Shown one piece after another: positions 47,263 to 60,086 of a stretch of 64,000 nt of DNA. Location: positions 5,573,245-5,637,244 of the forward strand of contig NC_051119.1 of the NCBI RefSeq assembly GCF_014839805.1. Reading direction: 5' to 3'. Source of the DNA: Manduca sexta. Lineage: Eukaryota > Arthropoda > Insecta > Lepidoptera > Sphingidae. Numbering within the stretch: the stretch's first letter is position 1; the number at the start of each line of letters is the position of its first letter. The notes under the pieces were generated by a model. That model saw only the letters and a list, made by a program, of their open reading frames with translations. It was not told the DNA's origin and made no database searches. Made by a program: the position numbers and the translations under genes.

Positions 47263-47589
47263 TTATATATTTCACATACTGCCATTGATAAAACTTTCAA
47301 ATTACCTTTTGATGCGAACGATTTCATCGTAATTTGAAACTCTAAAAAATGAATTTAATTACCTCATATTTATTAGTATTGAAACGTTTTTATGCATTTT
47401 AACACCTTTTCTTCTTTTCAGGGGCAGGCAGAGACGTAATATCTCAGTGCGATAGTCGTAGCTTTAGCGCAACACAACAGTGACATCGAGACAGCCTTTT
47501 TTACTAACACAAAAAAGCAAATAATCAAAACTTTAAAAAAATTAAACAATATTCAAAAACAAAAAAAAATATTTACCATAACATATACT

Positions 47590-47905
47590 GGTTACCATCT
47601 GGTGGTAGGTCTCTCATATGTGAGAGTCCGCCTGGGTAGGTACTACTGCAATGTCTATTTCTGCCGCCAAGCGACAGTGTGTAGGCACTGTTGTGTTCCG
47701 GTTTGAAGGATATTGTTGCCAGTGTAATTACTGGACATAATAAGACTTAAAATCTCATGTCTCAAGATGGCGAGCGCAGTAAAATACCAAACAATACTTT
47801 GTAATTCAAGGTGTTGGATGGTGTTTCTACTGTTTATGGGCAGTCGTATCGCTTATCATCAGATGAACGGCAAGCTTGTCTCGTCATTCAAAGCAATAAA
47901 AAAAA
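47590..47905 (+). mobile_element. Repeat-C, full length with A-rich end
   Basis: The most complete copy. The poly-A-like end suggests retroposition. A ctctcaTATGtgagag inverted motif lies near the 5' end. I cannot identify a tRNA-like promoter in it, so its class is open. Confidence 0.85.
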
Positions 47906-47938
47906 ACAATTTTTGACTCGGTGACTAATTAAAATGCC

Positions 47939-48016
47939 TCGTGGTCATCCCCTTAGTAATAAAGGAGATCCGTGCTCAGTAGGGGACAGTGTATAATACA
48001 GGCCTGGTATTATTAT
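47939..48016 (+). mobile_element. SINE-B, tail fragment
   Basis: Only the last ~75 bp (cttagtaataaaggag ... cagtgtataatacagg), starting just after the A-rich end of a repeat-C copy. Confidence 0.8.
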
Positions 48017-49180
48017 TTCCATAAGCACTGAAACAGCAATTGTATTTTCCGCGCTTGCAAGTCTTATAATGACATTCTCCCATCTGGATATATTTAATTT
48101 AACCTTCAATCAGTTTAGAAAACGAGTAACAGAAACAGCTTGCAATCAACGGGATTATTGAAAACATAATGTGATAGCATTGTGTCTTCTTTTTATTTTC
48201 TCTTATTTTATATTTGAATGCATTACTGGGTTGTTACTGCTCTTGGTGGCGAGTTATTTTCTATATCTTAATTATATTAAATTCTCAGTTTCATGTTTAA
48301 AGAGCTAGTTAATTGTGGAAACTTAATTGAGCCATGTACTACTTAATTTACTTTATTTTTATGTTATTCATTATTGCTTGTATATTTCCCTTAAAAATCC
48401 AATAAATAAATAAATATTAGGATATCCGCATAAAACAAAGTACTGACGAGTTCAGTCACCTGACCTTTTATTTAGGACGCAACAAACTTATTTTGGTGGA
48501 TTTAGAGTGCTTTTGTTTGTCAAGCGATTTAAATTTAATTGTACTTCTGTGTTAGATGCTGAAATCTTTTCTTTTGGGCATCACAATATTATTTATGTTG
48601 AAGTTTGAACTTTTGCCAATCTTTACCTTAACTCACTCCTTAGGAAGTCATAATATATTAAGAGATATGAAAACTTTATACATTTGGATGACGTTGAAAT
48701 AATCGAACTGACTAGGCCCGCAAAAATCCACTCAATCTGAATTAGTCCAGTCTTGAACACGAAGACAAAAACATGAATGCAGCCATTGTGAACAGATATC
48801 AAAACGAATATCGACAGTCAGTTGTGTTTATGAAAAGTCATCAAGCAAATGACTTTCAAACGACAGAAGCGGGAATGGAAATCGATCACACGAAACTCAA
48901 TCGAGAGGCACTCTACATAACATTAAATCCGGTAAATTGTACAAGCCAATGTCGCAAATATTCCCTGTTTATCTCACAACAATAAGAAACGGCGGTATTT
49001 GTCCGAAGCTATTTGTCTTTCATTTGCTTTGTTTGTTTATCTCAATGAGAACTTGGAAACACGTTTGGGCTTTCAACATAATTGATTTTTTATCAAGCCT
49101 CGTCCGGACACATTATTGCGTTATAGCTGATGTTGTACAGTCGTCTTGTTATTTATTTGCTGTTACCGCTATGTGGATTG

Positions 49181-49495
49181 TAGACGAGCGCTTTCCGCGC
49201 TGACAGTGATACAACGAATAGCCCAATGCTGTTATGTGTAGTGCAGTAGACAAGCGCTCTCCGCGCTGTCAACGACGTGGCGTGTAGCCGAGTGCTGTTA
49301 TGTGTAATGCAGTAGACGAGCGCTCTCCGCGCTGTTACCGAAGCGCCGTATAGCCGAGTGCTGTTATGTGTAGTGCAGTAGACGAGCGCTCTCCGCGCTG
49401 TCACCGACGTGGTGTATAGCTAACTGCTGTTATGTGTAGTTCAGTAAACGAGCGCTCCGCGCTGTAATCGTCGCTTTACATAGCTTAGTGATCTT
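49181..49495. repeat. 66-bp minisatellite, about five units
   Basis: Units begin at 49181 and then every 66 bp. Because 66 is a multiple of three, the reverse strand gives a 22-residue periodic open frame. I regard it as non-coding. Confidence 0.9.
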
Positions 49496-50361
49496 ATAAT
49501 ATATTACAGATCTGGAGATGAATGCTCTCCCAACTCTCCGGGCGTTAAGCTTCGACATTAAGCTATTTGCAGTAGTAATTATAATACGTTAATTAGTAAC
49601 AGTAATATCATAGGTAATATAATTAATGGCGTGTGTACTAAGAAGATTATTAGCGAATTAATTTCGTACCTACAAATATTAAATAACCTTGAAGTTAAAT
49701 TTGAAAAGGCAAACTTCTTGCGTAGAATTAAATTGGAATCAGAGTCCCATCCAAACAAATTAATTCAATTACCACCTTATTAACGCGTCTGTTATCTCCT
49801 TCGTTAAGAATGTATAGAAACTTCTAATTTGGCCTCTCAGTCTAGTGAAACCTTTTTGAAAAATATTGTGAAAATGTGAAAGGAAAAACAAAAATCAAAG
49901 GTCCAATTAGCGCGATTGCTGCGCTGTGTATCGGTCAATTACTCTACTGTTCTGGACACACTGTTTCATAGTTTGATGAGATATGTAATTTTTTTTACAA
50001 AAATATTTAATGATTTTTTTTTATAACTTTTATATGAAATCTCACTATTCAATTCAATTTTGTGTATTTTATTTATATAGTCATCAACATTGGCGCACAA
50101 CCTCCTACATATAAATCGTAGATAACTTAATAAATAATTTATTAACACTTTTTGAATTGTCCTGTATGCCAATGATAGCCTTGCTATAATCAGCGTAGTA
50201 TTTTCGAAGTTTATACTCAAAAAAGAGACAAACAGTATTTTTTATTATCCGTATTATAATAATATTTCTTTTTTTTTGCGTAGAGATTTGTTATTCTTAA
50301 TTATAAATAGCATTGTTGTCGTTTACAGGCAGTCTTGATGCTTACGCTCAGTATATTTACA

Positions 50362-50720
50362 TAGGTTTTTTTTAACTGGTCTCAACAAAGTGACCTCGCC
50401 GAACTTGAAGATAAGTGTATAAGGTCCTGATAAAGTGTCGATTGATGAGAAATGGTTGTCCCTCGGAAGTCGACATAATTTTAAAACCGGATAACACGCT
50501 GATCCCAGAACTGGACACACTAACATGGTGAGTTGGCCTTGTACACGACGGTCGCTATCCGAGCATTTTTATACGAGCAAGATAAAATGATCCAACTGCA
50601 CTCCTTAGAGTGGAGTGGGGTTCAATAATATATCGACTGACCAGCGATGATTACCCCTTACCAGTCGACACAATTATGCCGGCCTGTTGGAACTGAATAT
50701 AGCAAATATCCTACTACCAG
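50362..50720 (+). mobile_element. Two repeat-Y copies in tandem
   Basis: The repeat-Y core appears twice, around 50430-50525 and 50600-50690, each with a gtcgac(a)ataatt(at) stretch. The first copy is more diverged. Confidence 0.72.
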
Positions 50721-51086
50721 CAAAAGTAATTATTCACTTGTATTAATGTATTCACCATCTGCCCTACCCCTGTGTCCCCTATCTCACATATGCCGATAGT
50801 CCTAACGAGTTGCGAACAACAAAGTTGTTGGCTGAAAGGCTTCCGCCAAGGTAGCGTGGGCAAACAGTACCACAGCTTTCACAACTACGAGTCATAATAA
50901 TTGAATTATAATATCTTGAGTCCTTTGCATGAATTGCATGAAATAATGTGTTTTGTATAAACATTTACTCTTTGGTTATTTTTATAATTGGCATCAAAAT
51001 TACATTGAGTTTGACTGAAAAATAAGGTCTGTAGTTAGGCCGCGAAATAAATACGTACGCTATCTGAAAATATAATAATAAAACAT

Positions 51087-51335
51087 ACACACCACACCTT
51101 TATCCTCGAAGGGGTTTGAAGAGATGCAACCAGAACTCCTACTTTTCATCTGTATATTCCGTTCCATGATGTGATAGCGGGCGAGCCTATCGCCATATCA
51201 GGCATAAATTCCAGATTCCGAGTTGATATTGGGTATAAAAACCCAATATTTTTTTGTCCCACCTGGGTTTAAAACTCAGGACCTAAAGGCGATGTGGTAC
51301 CGTGCACGCCATACAACTACGCCACCGAGGCAGTC
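51087..51335 (-). mobile_element. SINE-A, full length
   Basis: The minus strand runs from gactgcctcggtggcgtagt at the right to cccttcgaggataaaggtgt at the left. It lies 30 bp from the 51.37-kb hairpin. Confidence 0.92.
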
Positions 51336-51366
51336 GATATAATAATAAAATACGTCTGTCTAGGAC

Positions 51367-51425
51367 ATGAAATAACAGTATAGGCATGGTATACTTTTAT
51401 TTCATGTCCTAGACAAAAGTTGATA
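51367..51425. repeat. Near-perfect 26-bp inverted repeat (hairpin)
   Basis: Arms 51367-51392 and 51400-51425 pair over 26 bp with one mismatch around a 7-base loop (ggcatgg). The arms begin tgtctaggacatgaaataa. Confidence 0.9.
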
Positions 51426-51564
51426 TTCAGTAGAAATTAGAGTAAATAGAAAGTGATCAAAATAATTTTACATATCCAGGGAGACACCGTTGCATGACCA
51501 TCGGCGTCACCTCGCTTCGGTTTATGCACTGGCCGTTTTTGGCTAGCGTGCAAAAAATAAATTA

Positions 51565-51820
51565 TCCTACTTAATGTTATAAATGTGAAAGTTTGTTAGG
51601 ATTGATGTATATATGTTTGTTCCTCTTTCACAAAAAAGCTACGGAAAGGATTTGGATGAAACTTTACAGTAATATTGGTTATACATCAAAATTATACATA
51701 GGCTACAGTTTATAATGATTTTGTGTAATTTAGTCATAATATAACGACACATATCAAGCAAGCCGGAAAAAAAATACCGGAAATCTCATTTACGCGGGAG
51801 AAGCCGCGAGCAAAAGCTGG
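51565..51820 (+). mobile_element. Helitron-like element, non-autonomous, 256 bp
   Basis: Starts A|TCCTACTTAATGTTATAAAT and ends caaaagCTGG|T (the CTRR form), with a cgcgg...ccgcg hairpin about 10 bp inside. Confidence 0.82.
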
Positions 51821-52754
51821 TATAATATAAATATTAGTATATGTAGTCGCGAAATTATTTTGTAATGGCATGATACTGAGAGTATACCATTAAATAAAAA
51901 TACTAAATGGTAAACTAATATATTATAAATACGTCATAATTGTCCCTAGTGGCACCCGTATTCAGGACCTTACAGCGTAGGCTGACAAACGAGCAATTAG
52001 GTCAACCGGTGATGAATTAACTAAATTTAGTACTGATGGATATGCGAGAATGTCATGTTTCCTAAGACGTCTTAGATAGACCGAAGTGGAGACGAAAACC
52101 AAGGAAAGCTGACACTACCACCATGATGGTATGGTGGATGTTTAGCTTGGAAGTGAGAGAGGTAGAATTTTACACTAAACACCTACAAGAACTAAAAAGT
52201 CATAAATGTGATGTCGGCATTTGGTTAAGCCACCCATATTGATGGTGATTTAAATTATAGAAAACCTTGCTCACTATATAATAAAATTAGCAAGCCAGCA
52301 CTTTAAGTTTTCTTGAAAGACAATAGTAATACTATTGATTCATTTTTCATACTATAGATAAATACTTTCTTGGCTCTATTTGCATCATTCCTCTCCGTAG
52401 TTAGCACCAAAAATGCAGTTAAATTTATTTAATAATCTGCATTGCTAAGTCAGTTTTATAATGCCAGTGGCCATTCTGTGCCAGAATTCATCTAATTTCT
52501 GCCAACTCGTGTATCGTTCTACCACTATGCTATTTGGCACAATACCTTCTTGCGAATGGCTTCATTATTAAGTTTTAATTGAGTGCTACTGAAATTAATA
52601 ACTCCTAAAATTTTATGATCGCCTAGTACATTTTTTGGAAGATTTTTTATAGGGTGATAAGCAAGTAATTTGAAGAATTAATATTAAATGATTTACATAT
52701 CGTAGAAGATCTTGGAAACCAAACCTCTGCGAACCTTTGAATAGAAGATTTTTG

Positions 52755-53020
52755 GGTGTATCTGACCCCTCGGTCTACACCGGGAGAAACCTGTGATTGG
52801 GATATTAAAATCCCCAGCTTAACTAGTGCAGGATCCTGGAAAGTTGGTAGAGGATATCTGGGGGAAGATGGGGGAAGAAAAGGAACCCTCTTAGGAAGGC
52901 CAGAAAATGTTCGTAAGCCCTCGTAAGCCTCAGTGTAGCTACAACTAAGAGGTATATAAACTGAACTGTGTGCCTAGAGCCGCGGCAAATATCTCCACGT
53001 GCATGGGCGTTCATTCGGAG
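52755..53020 (+). mobile_element. Repeat-M
   Basis: ctacaccgggagaaacctgt ... tccccagcttaactagtgca ... actgaactgtgtgcctagag; the most complete copy. Confidence 0.78.
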
Positions 53021-53429
53021 TGGAGAGCGAACGCATAAGAATTGGAATGAGAAAAGAAGATATTACAAAAGTCACGTTTGTTCCTTTGTAAATATCAGGA
53101 CACGAATCGCCACAGCAAATAATGATATAATTTTTTTAAGACGGGCGTAACGGCGTGCAATAGCTAGTGATAATAAATTTGAAAACGATTACCTTTATAT
53201 AACTGACGATAAACTGTTTCTTGGATGGTGCGTTAAAATATGTATTACCCGTTCCCGGTACTTTCTGATTTCTACAAGTTACTAAACGCTTATAGACTTT
53301 ACTGCACGGACTTAAATACCAAGTTTCAAGGTCTTTTACTGAAACAATGTAATTAACTCATAATGAAATTCAAAGTATAAAATTTTCTGTAAATACTATG
53401 ATACCTGCATAAAATGCAGGACAACTACT

Positions 53430-53570
53430 TTAAATGATAACTGAAGTGGGGTCTACATAGTTTTGACTGATGAGAGACGATTATTTCTCGTCAGTCGACA
53501 CAATTACGTTGGTCTGTTTGGAATCGGATATAGGTACAAAGTCTGACCCGACATACGTGGTAACACTAAC
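53430..53570 (+). mobile_element. Repeat-Y, diverged
   Basis: gactgatgagagacgattat, tcgtcagtcgacacaattac and ggaatcggatata. Confidence 0.68.
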
Positions 53571-54102
53571 CAATTATTGTACATTAAATAAGACACAAAT
53601 TTCGTCTGTTTAGTTTTCATGCTATAAAAGATTTACACAATATACGAAAAGATTTAAGGGGCAATTGCAAATATTTTCTAGTGCGAAAGAACCCTTATAG
53701 CTAAACAATTATGCAGACAATAACAAACCTAAAACACGTTCTCTCGTTATAAAATTACCTTCAGCAAACGAACTTAAATTTCCTAATGACGTAACTTTGC
53801 TTGGTTTTAAAGAATGTTATTTCCCACAATACATGCTGTAGGTATTCGCACGATGAAGTTGAAGGGGTCTGCCTACATGTTAGATTAATTAAAATTCTGG
53901 AACGCATCCAATGTGCTCCGTTTGTTTCCGCAATTGTGCCTCGCTGCTGAAACTTCGTCTATTTGAGTATTAAATTTGCATTGAAATATATTAAAAGGGA
54001 AAAATTTACTTGAGATGTTAAACAGATTCTTGGAAGATGAATGGTCGCAGTAAATGAATGCAGTTTATGAATGGCGTATTAACGAACTGTAGATGAATGA
54101 GA

Positions 54103-54810
54103 AGTGGGTGTTGTGAGACCGCGTACAGGGAGCGTAGTGAGTGACTCGCGGGCCGGTGGAGCGACGAGCTGAAGGTAGTGGATGAGAGCTCAGGAGCGAG
54201 TGTTGTGAGACCACGTACAGGGAGCGTAGTGTGTGACGCGCGGGCCGGTGGAGCGACGAGCTGAAGGTAGTGGATGAGAGCTCAGGAACGAGTGTTGTGA
54301 GACCACGTACAGGGAGCGTAGTGTGTGACGCGCGGGCCGGTGGAGCGACGAGCTGAAGGTAGTGGATGAGAGCTCAGGAACGAGTGTTGTGAGACCACGT
54401 ACAGGGAGCGTAGTGTGTGACGCGCGGGCCGGTGGAGCGACGAGCTGAAGGTAGTGGATGAGAGCTCAGGAGCGAGTGTTGTGAGACCACGTACAGGGAG
54501 CGTAGTGTGTGATGCGCGGGCCGGTGGAGCGACGAGCTGAAGGTAGTGGATGAGAGCTCAGGAACGAGTGTTGTGAGACCACGTACAGGGAGCGGAGTGT
54601 GTGATGCGCGGGCCGGTGGAGACACGAGCTAAAGATAGTGGATGAAAGTTCAGGAGCGAGTGTTTTATAACCACATATAGGGAGAGTGGTGTGTGACGTG
54701 CTGGTCGATGAAGCAAAGGGCTGAAGGTAGCTGATGAGAGCTCAGGAGCGAGTTTTGTTAGGTCACGCACAGGGAATGTGGCGTGTGACGCGCAGGCCAA
54801 TGGAACGACA
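54103..54810. repeat. 92-bp minisatellite, about seven to eight units
   Basis: The largest and most homogeneous copy of this family. Unit starts at 54194 and 54286 give the 92-bp period. The right-hand units decay progressively after about 54600. The reverse-strand open frames across it are by-products of the repeat. Confidence 0.93.
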
Positions 54811-55779
54811 AGCTGAAAGCATTTGAAGATTTCCATATCACATATTCCGCGCTACGTAACCGAGTAGAAGTATAGCGGAATCACGTGTGGTATTGCTCAG
54901 CGTGACGCGTGATCTGACTACAAAAATAACGTGAGCCTTATTTATATCCGTCGTAGTTTCAAGCGTGGATTTTACCTAACAATTGGATATAAATAGGCTG
55001 TTATTGCGTCATAAATCGACGACTATAAAGCCTGGGCCGAATATCAGATAGATTTTCATATTTACATAACAACAGGGATACGTGATGGTGTGTACTTTTT
55101 CAACTGGTGCTGCAGGCGCGCGATAAAATTATATTTATTTAATTTCAATCGTTCGGTTTACATATTTTATCATCGTTGACAGGTCGGTTTGATCGCGACT
55201 GTTTGATATTTTGATTGGTTTACTTCGAACTGAGTCAGTCAGTTGTAGGAACTAATGATTATATTGGTGAACGAATCGACGAGGTATTGGAACCAGTTAT
55301 TGGAAAAAGAGAACTATTTAGAATTAATTACTTGACGATAATTATCTGAGAACATGTTTCTTTGGAGGTGGTCTCTAAATACACTAAAATAAACTGACGC
55401 TTCGCAACTTTACTTTCAGTTAACGATAAATCCTTTGTATTTTTAATTTATTTATTACACTTTATATACAAAGAGTATAAAGGCAGATTAACGTCAAAGG
55501 CATTTTCTACCTGTCGAGAGTTAGGTCCTGAAGAGACTAAAAAGCTAGGTGTACACAACGAGAGAAGGTAGTGAACAAAACATAAAAAAGACATATAATC
55601 TATAAATATAAAACCAACGTAATATAAGTATAGATATTTTATACATACCCACATATATACAAACATGAATAATTTTTGGTAACGGAAGAGTGGCTAATAC
55701 GAACAACATTGAAAATCTCAGGGTAATAATTGAAGCCTGCTAGTGGTAGGATATATTTAATATCCGGATATCGACCAAC

Positions 55780-56160
55780 GTGCACAAGGTGTTAAAACCC
55801 GCTATAGTAGCTCACGTAAGTGTCGCGTTCCAGGATCAGCCTGTGTATATCCAGTTCCAAAAATCCGTCAGAATTGTGTCGACTGCCGATGAGTAGAGAC
55901 TTTCCCGCCCTCACACCCAACACTACAACTCCCGTAAACCAGGATCAGCAGCGGCACGCATGACACCGAGCAGTGAAGCTCGGCGAATCTCGGGGAACAC
56001 TAATTTGTCATTATCCCGCAACGAAATTAATCAAATAGAAAGATAGGGAGGAGTTGGAAATATTAGTTGACCACTTGATGCCAATGAGTAATCATCTCTC
56101 GTCAGTCGATATTCTAATAAAATCCACTTACCATCAAGTACAGTGGGGTCACTTTGCCAT
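55780..56160 (-). mobile_element. Repeat-Y, reverse copy with an insert
   Basis: The left part gtcgcgttccaggatcagcc and the right part atcatctctcgtcagtcgat belong to one repeat-Y copy. They are separated by about 190 bp of unrelated sequence near 55895-56080, bracketed by gccgatgagta / gccaatgagta. Confidence 0.65.
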
Positions 56161-56883
56161 ACTCGTAGCCCATAATTCGATGAACCAACGGTTCAACATG
56201 ATACAAACATTGTAGAGAAGAACAAACAGAATTCTCAAGGATATTTATTAATAGAAGGGCAACCGTAATATGTTTAAGAAGAGATGTGTTTACGGTATAT
56301 TGCGGCCGGGGTTAGAATGATGACGTCACAATTGCTTACCCTAATACAATGTAAATTCCAGGTCATTTTTTGGGTTCCTCAAAACGCAAACGTGTTTCTA
56401 TAACTAAGTGTACGGCTCGCACCGTTTGCCTTTTTGCCCTGTATTTAAACGTCTTCATATTATTTAGATTTATATTAAAAAATATTATTTCGTATGTACA
56501 TTGTAATATAAATATTTTTGAAAGTGCAATTAAAAAGCGAATATAAAGAGTGATTCCTATACAAGTTAGATTTTTTAAAATATTTTATATTTAATATAGC
56601 GTAACTATAAACATAGTTTATGCATGAATTTAAACCATCATCAGCCACTGCAGAACATAAGCCCACCTAAACATTACCAAACAGACACATTATTAAATGA
56701 TTTACACTAAAGATAAAATACTACAGCTAGCTTACACAACCTCTCACTAAATACATTTTAATCATAGTAATATCTTCGCCAACTTTTATGACAGAGACAG
56801 CACGAAGTTTCAAATGTTTTTAGCGCTAAACATGTTTAATAAGTGTGCAAGCCAGCCTTAATTTACACTTAAACTGACATCCA

Positions 56884-57162
56884 TCTATATATATAAAAAT
56901 CAATGTCTATTTCCCTTGGTCATCTCATCACGCGTGAACATATGGAACAATTACACATTTTTTTTTGTGTTTGTTATTGTCAGGAGGACGTCTTAAGGAA
57001 GAAAAAATTCAAAAAATTGCGCGGAAAATTAGAAAGAAAGAAAACTTAACGACAATATTAATTTTACATAACTGTCAGTGGTTTGAAATAACTGTCAGCG
57101 ATCGACAAAATGCGCGCGTGCATACATAGTTAAGACAGGACAACGGCTGTCGGGTCAGCTAG
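56884..57162 (+). mobile_element. Helitron-like element, non-autonomous, 279 bp
   Basis: A|TCTATATATATAAAAATCAA ... ggctgtcgggtcagCTAG|T. The 3' end closely resembles lepidopteran Helitron ends I know; a gctg/cagc stem overlaps the terminus. Confidence 0.88.
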
Positions 57163-58189
57163 TTAAAAATAAAATACTAAAAGACTTGAACTGACATCCG
57201 TTCCTTTCAGTATCAAAATAAATAAACAATGCGCCAGTATAATACGGAACTCACAATACGCTACCCGACTGAGCCTACTCTGGTTTTTTATTTCATTATA
57301 CCCTCGTCCCTTTGAACTGTATACAAAGGTACAAAGATATTGTGGGGAAGTGACATGTCGCTGTGCTGACTTATCTACCTCGACGGGCGCTTATTAACAC
57401 TACAGAAAGTTATATCTGGGATGGTTTATGCGGGAGTGAAGCGAGAATTATATAATTTATTAATTAGAGTGCTTTTAACACTGTGTTTGCAGATAAAATG
57501 AAATTAGTACACGAGTTCATGTAAAATTGATTTAAGAAACGATTTTTGAAAATTAGCCTTTGATATTAACGGTAGGAAATCACGCACAAGTCTTTTCGTT
57601 ATAAAATTACGAAATGTATAAAATATAGAAGCGATTCAGAATTTTTTATGTGTACCTTTGCGCCTACTATGGTCCGGGCTGGCCTCTTTGATTAGTTTTA
57701 AAAGAAACACTTAGTTGAAATTCATTTTAAATTGCTTAACTTGTATGTTACTGTATTTTGTTGGCTGTCGTTAAAACTAAGCCTAAACATTTAAATGCTT
57801 GAAAGAATGATGCTTCGACATAAGAACAGACAGAAAACAGTTCTATTTAGTTTTTAGTGTAGTCCAGTAGAAGGTTTCATGTTTAATATATCTAGCATAT
57901 CCATGATTTTTCTATATTTCATTGACGGTGGAATTCTCTTAAAATAGATCATCCACCTGTAATAATTTTCATTGTAGCAGATCCCTGATTTTTCTAGAAT
58001 TACTTAATGACGGTGGAGGTCACTTAAAAACAGCCTAATCTACCACTATTTTCAAAAATATAAATACGCCATATCCTAACAGAATTAACGAAAAAAAGTG
58101 TTCAGCACGCACGCATACACATTCTTGACATTACCATATATAATAGAACTGATGCATTTAAATCAGGAAGAATATAAAGACAGCTAGTA

Positions 58190-58511
58190 ATAATATCAGC
58201 CCTGTATTATATACTTGCCCACTGCTGATCATGAGCCTCCTCTACTACTGAGAGGGATTAGGCCTTAGTCCACCACGCTGGCCTAGTGCGGATTGGTAGA
58301 CTTCACACACCTTCGAAATTCCTATAGAGAACTTCTCAGATGTGCAGGTTTCCTCACGATGTTTTCCTTCACCGTTAAAGCGAACAATAAATTCACAAAG
58401 AATACACACATGACTTTTTAGAAAAGTCAGAGTTGTGTGCCCTTGGGATTTGAACCTGCGGACATTTGTCTCGGCAGTCCGTTCCACACCCAACTAGGCT
58501 ATCGTCGCTTC
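58190..58511 (-). mobile_element. SINE-B, full length, 14-bp target duplication
   Basis: The best-preserved copy. Flanked by aaagacagctagta at 58176-58189 and 58512-58525, the signature of LINE-driven retroposition. Confidence 0.95.
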
Positions 58512-58629
58512 AAAGACAGCTAGTATTTATCATTAATATGGAGTGCATGCAAACTTCCTGATTGGGATAATTTTGAGTCTTCAAATTACGCGTACTACTG
58601 TTATATCTACGTCTTTATAATATGAAATA

Positions 58630-58864
58630 CTAGCTTTTGCTCGCGGCTTCGACCGCGCGAAGGATTTTCAGGGATTAATGTTTTTTCCGACTTACTTGAT
58701 ACACGTTATATTATGACTAAATCACACAAAATCAATATAAATTGTAGCCTATGTGTTATTCTAATGTATAATCAATATTACTGTAAGGTTTCATCCATAT
58801 TCGTTCAGTAGTTTTTTGCATACATCCATCATTACTAACTCTCGCAATTATAATATTAGTAGGA
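58630..58864 (-). mobile_element. Helitron-like element, same family as 51.57 kb
   Basis: In minus orientation it runs TCCTACTAATATTATAATTG ... gcaaaagCTAG with a perfect cgcgg/ccgcg hairpin, between A and T. Confidence 0.85.
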
Positions 58865-59454
58865 TTATTGCCTACTTGTTCCATTGTCCGTTTATTATAA
58901 AAGACATCTAGACCCGATCCGATAAGCCAAATACCTCGCCTACAATAAAACGATAAATAACATTAAATTCCTCTTTAACATTATTCCCATTTTCGCAATT
59001 TCTTGCTCCAAACGTTTAACGCATAATACCATTCCACTCAACTAAGCTCCGCTGAATCGAGGAAGTATTAAGAGATCTCACGTAAAAGGAAAATTAGTTT
59101 CATACGCTCTATTTAATTAATATTACCGAAGATTAAGTTAAACATATTTAATCTGTACTTTAGTGGTGAAAGGTGAACTTTTCTGAAAAGCAACCCGTCA
59201 AAACATATATGTACTTTTATGCAGGAATGCGGTTCTGATGATTATTAGATTCTATTTAAAGAGAAGCCTGTAGGAATCAAGTGATAGGGACCCTTCGCTA
59301 CTGCTGTGCTTAGACACTTCAATTAATTTTTTTAAATATTTACCGTTGGCAAAGGATCATTGCCAAAGTAGGAAAAGTCACGGTAAATTTTAATAGACCT
59401 AATACTAATTATTTCTTACGTTTACGCGAATTTTAGACATTGAATTAAACTAAT

Positions 59455-59697
59455 TTTCGGATTCTATCGCGGTTAGTTTTTTTATTTTTCTCCCGACGTT
59501 TCGAAGACTTTGCAGTCTTCATGGTCACGGGGGGACTGAGGTGTTGTTCATCCGTAAAGTCAAAGTTACAATATCTACCTACATTTTACAATTATACAAC
59601 TTTTTTAAAAAATTTAGCTGTTGGTGGTCTGATCTACGCAGAATGAGTTCAGTGTCTTGAAGTCTGGCAGCCGGTCTTTTGGGTTCCGATTTAATTA
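59455..59697 (-). mobile_element. Repeat-L, longest copy
   Basis: ttcggattctatcgcggtta, gacgtttcgaagactttgca and ccggtcttttgggttccgat. It matches the 22.8-kb copy end to end in the opposite orientation. Confidence 0.8.
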
Positions 59698-59803
59698 ATC
59701 CAATCTACAAGATTTAATACTGTCTATGACAGTTGGGTGGTGTATAAAGGAATGGCATTACAAACAGTCTAAAATAGTTCACATAAATTAAAAATGTAAT
59801 GTA

Positions 59804-60086
59804 AGCGGCGTTAGTCTAATTGGTTGTGGAACGGACTGCCGAGACGAATGTCCGCAGGTTCAAATCCCAAAGGCACACACCTCTGACTTTTCTAAAAAAT
59901 GATGTGTGTATTCTTTGTGAAACCTGCATACCTGAGAAATTCTGTATATAGGATTTTTCGAGGGTGTGTGAAGTCTACCATCCTGCACTAGGCCAGCGTG
60001 GTGAACTAAGGCCTAATCCCTCTCAGTAGTAGAAGAGGCCCGTGCCCAACAGTGGGACAGTATATAATACAGGGCTGATATTATTA
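59804..60086 (+). mobile_element. SINE-B
   Basis: Head gcggcgttagtctaattgg, tail gtgggacagtatataatac. Part of the middle region is missing. Confidence 0.9.

Larger units (their letters stand above)
48017..51086. other. Intergenic, no gene
   Basis: Holds the five-unit 66-bp minisatellite and the tandem repeat-Y copies. The 70-codon forward frame at 48773-48985 has no recognised domain. Confidence 0.55.
51826..56883. other. Intergenic, no gene
   Basis: Repeat-M, repeat-Y and the large 92-bp minisatellite are listed separately; the remainder is unassigned AT-rich sequence. Confidence 0.55.

Noticed and set aside
48773..49203. Overlapping 70- and 88-codon forward frames
   Set aside because: No domain, no homology I recognise, and lengths expected by chance in 64 kb.
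54374..54836. Minus-strand open frames over the 92-bp minisatellite
   Set aside because: Frames exist only because the tandem unit lacks stops in some readings. The unit length is not a multiple of three, so the frames rotate between units.
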